5,167 bases of DNA from NCBI GenBank assembly GCA_038317685.1, contig JBBQBQ010000239.1:1-5167 (forward strand), in the 5' to 3' direction. Source of the stretch: JBBQBQ01 sp038317685. Its GTDB lineage: Bacteria > Desulfobacterota > Desulfuromonadia > Desulfuromonadales > DDH964. The notes beneath the pieces are model-generated. The model did not search any database. It saw only the letters and a list, made by a program, of their open reading frames with translations, and was not told the DNA's origin. Below, one piece after another: positions 4,979 through 5,167 of the stretch (the first letter of the stretch is position 1; each line of letters opens with the position of its first letter). Made by a program: the position numbers and the translations under genes.

Positions 4979-5167
4979 TTCGCTCCTCCCTGGCTTGGCG
5001 GTAAAGTTCCAGATAGCTGCCGCCCGACCGGACCCAGGACCGGTCGGCAAGCATCCCGCGGCGCATCAGCTGCCGCCAGTGCTGCGGCCGGCTGAAGTGT
5101 TCGAGAGCCCGGTCGATCGCGGCCAGCAGCTCGGCAGCGTTCGAGCGGGCGAAGAGAAAGCCGTTGG
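4971..5167 (-). CDS. glgA: Glycogen synthase, C-terminal end (5' truncated by window edge)
   Basis: The minus-strand frame enters at the right edge and stops at TGA 4973-4971, showing the last 64 residues plus a partial codon. They read as the end of a GT5-family bacterial glycogen synthase, which transfers glucose from ADP-glucose to a growing alpha-1,4-glucan. Visible marks are an NGFLF motif close to the sugar-nucleotide site, a helix with AAELLAAIDRAL, a W-R-Q-L-M-R-R-G-M run, the DRSWVRSG segment, and the terminal SYLELYRQ helix. The catalytic N-terminal domain is off the window. Another GT-B glycosyltransferase could share some of this, but the combination of NGFLF, RRGM, SW and YLELYR is typical of GlgA. 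The last 8 bases overlap the start of the acidic small gene. Confidence 0.87.
   Translation of the reverse strand, partial: NGFLFARSNAAELLAAIDRALEHFSRPQHWRQLMRRGMLADRSWVRSGGSYLELYRQAREERSV

Overview
The window is GC-rich (about 64-66% by eye), bacterial and tightly packed on both strands. Short Shine-Dalgarno spacings, an rluD-pgeF pair, a SARP/BTAD-type regulator, a small HNH protein and a glgA gene would fit a Deltaproteobacterium of the Desulfuromonadales type (Geobacter relatives). That placement is an inference from gene style and context; no single feature proves it.

Layout. Bases 1-3715 are a plus-strand cluster. It holds the 3' end of an RluA/RluD-family pseudouridine synthase, then pgeF (YfiH/laccase-domain peptidoglycan editing factor) overlapping it by 4 bases, then, 11 bases further on, an 891-residue regulator. 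That regulator is the most unusual gene here. It has a complete receiver domain, then only the first half of an OmpR-type winged helix. This runs directly into the long helical repeat region of a large SARP/LAL-type regulator without its ATPase, and ends in a complete winged helix plus BTAD domain. It looks like two regulator genes joined in frame by a deletion, or a new architecture with the same outcome.

Bases 3716-4440 hold a 72-residue cysteine-rich protein of unknown function (3851-4069). A roughly 270-base non-coding stretch follows, with several hairpins and ten GGA motifs, ending in a strong plus-strand intrinsic terminator (4303-4338). This is the best candidate in the window for an unannotated RNA. 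A sigma70-like promoter (4381-4409) then drives a 100-residue HNH nuclease-fold protein (4441-4743).

Bases 4740-5167 face the other way. The end of glycogen synthase glgA (minus strand) overlaps the start of a 74-residue acidic protein by 8 bases. That small gene converges on the HNH gene, and a perfect 7-bp inverted repeat covers both stop codons.

The genes do not form one pathway. The window joins a housekeeping RNA-modification/cell-wall-fidelity pair, a signal-transduction gene, an isolated HNH unit and the tail of a glycogen operon. No IS element, CRISPR array, tRNA or rRNA was seen.
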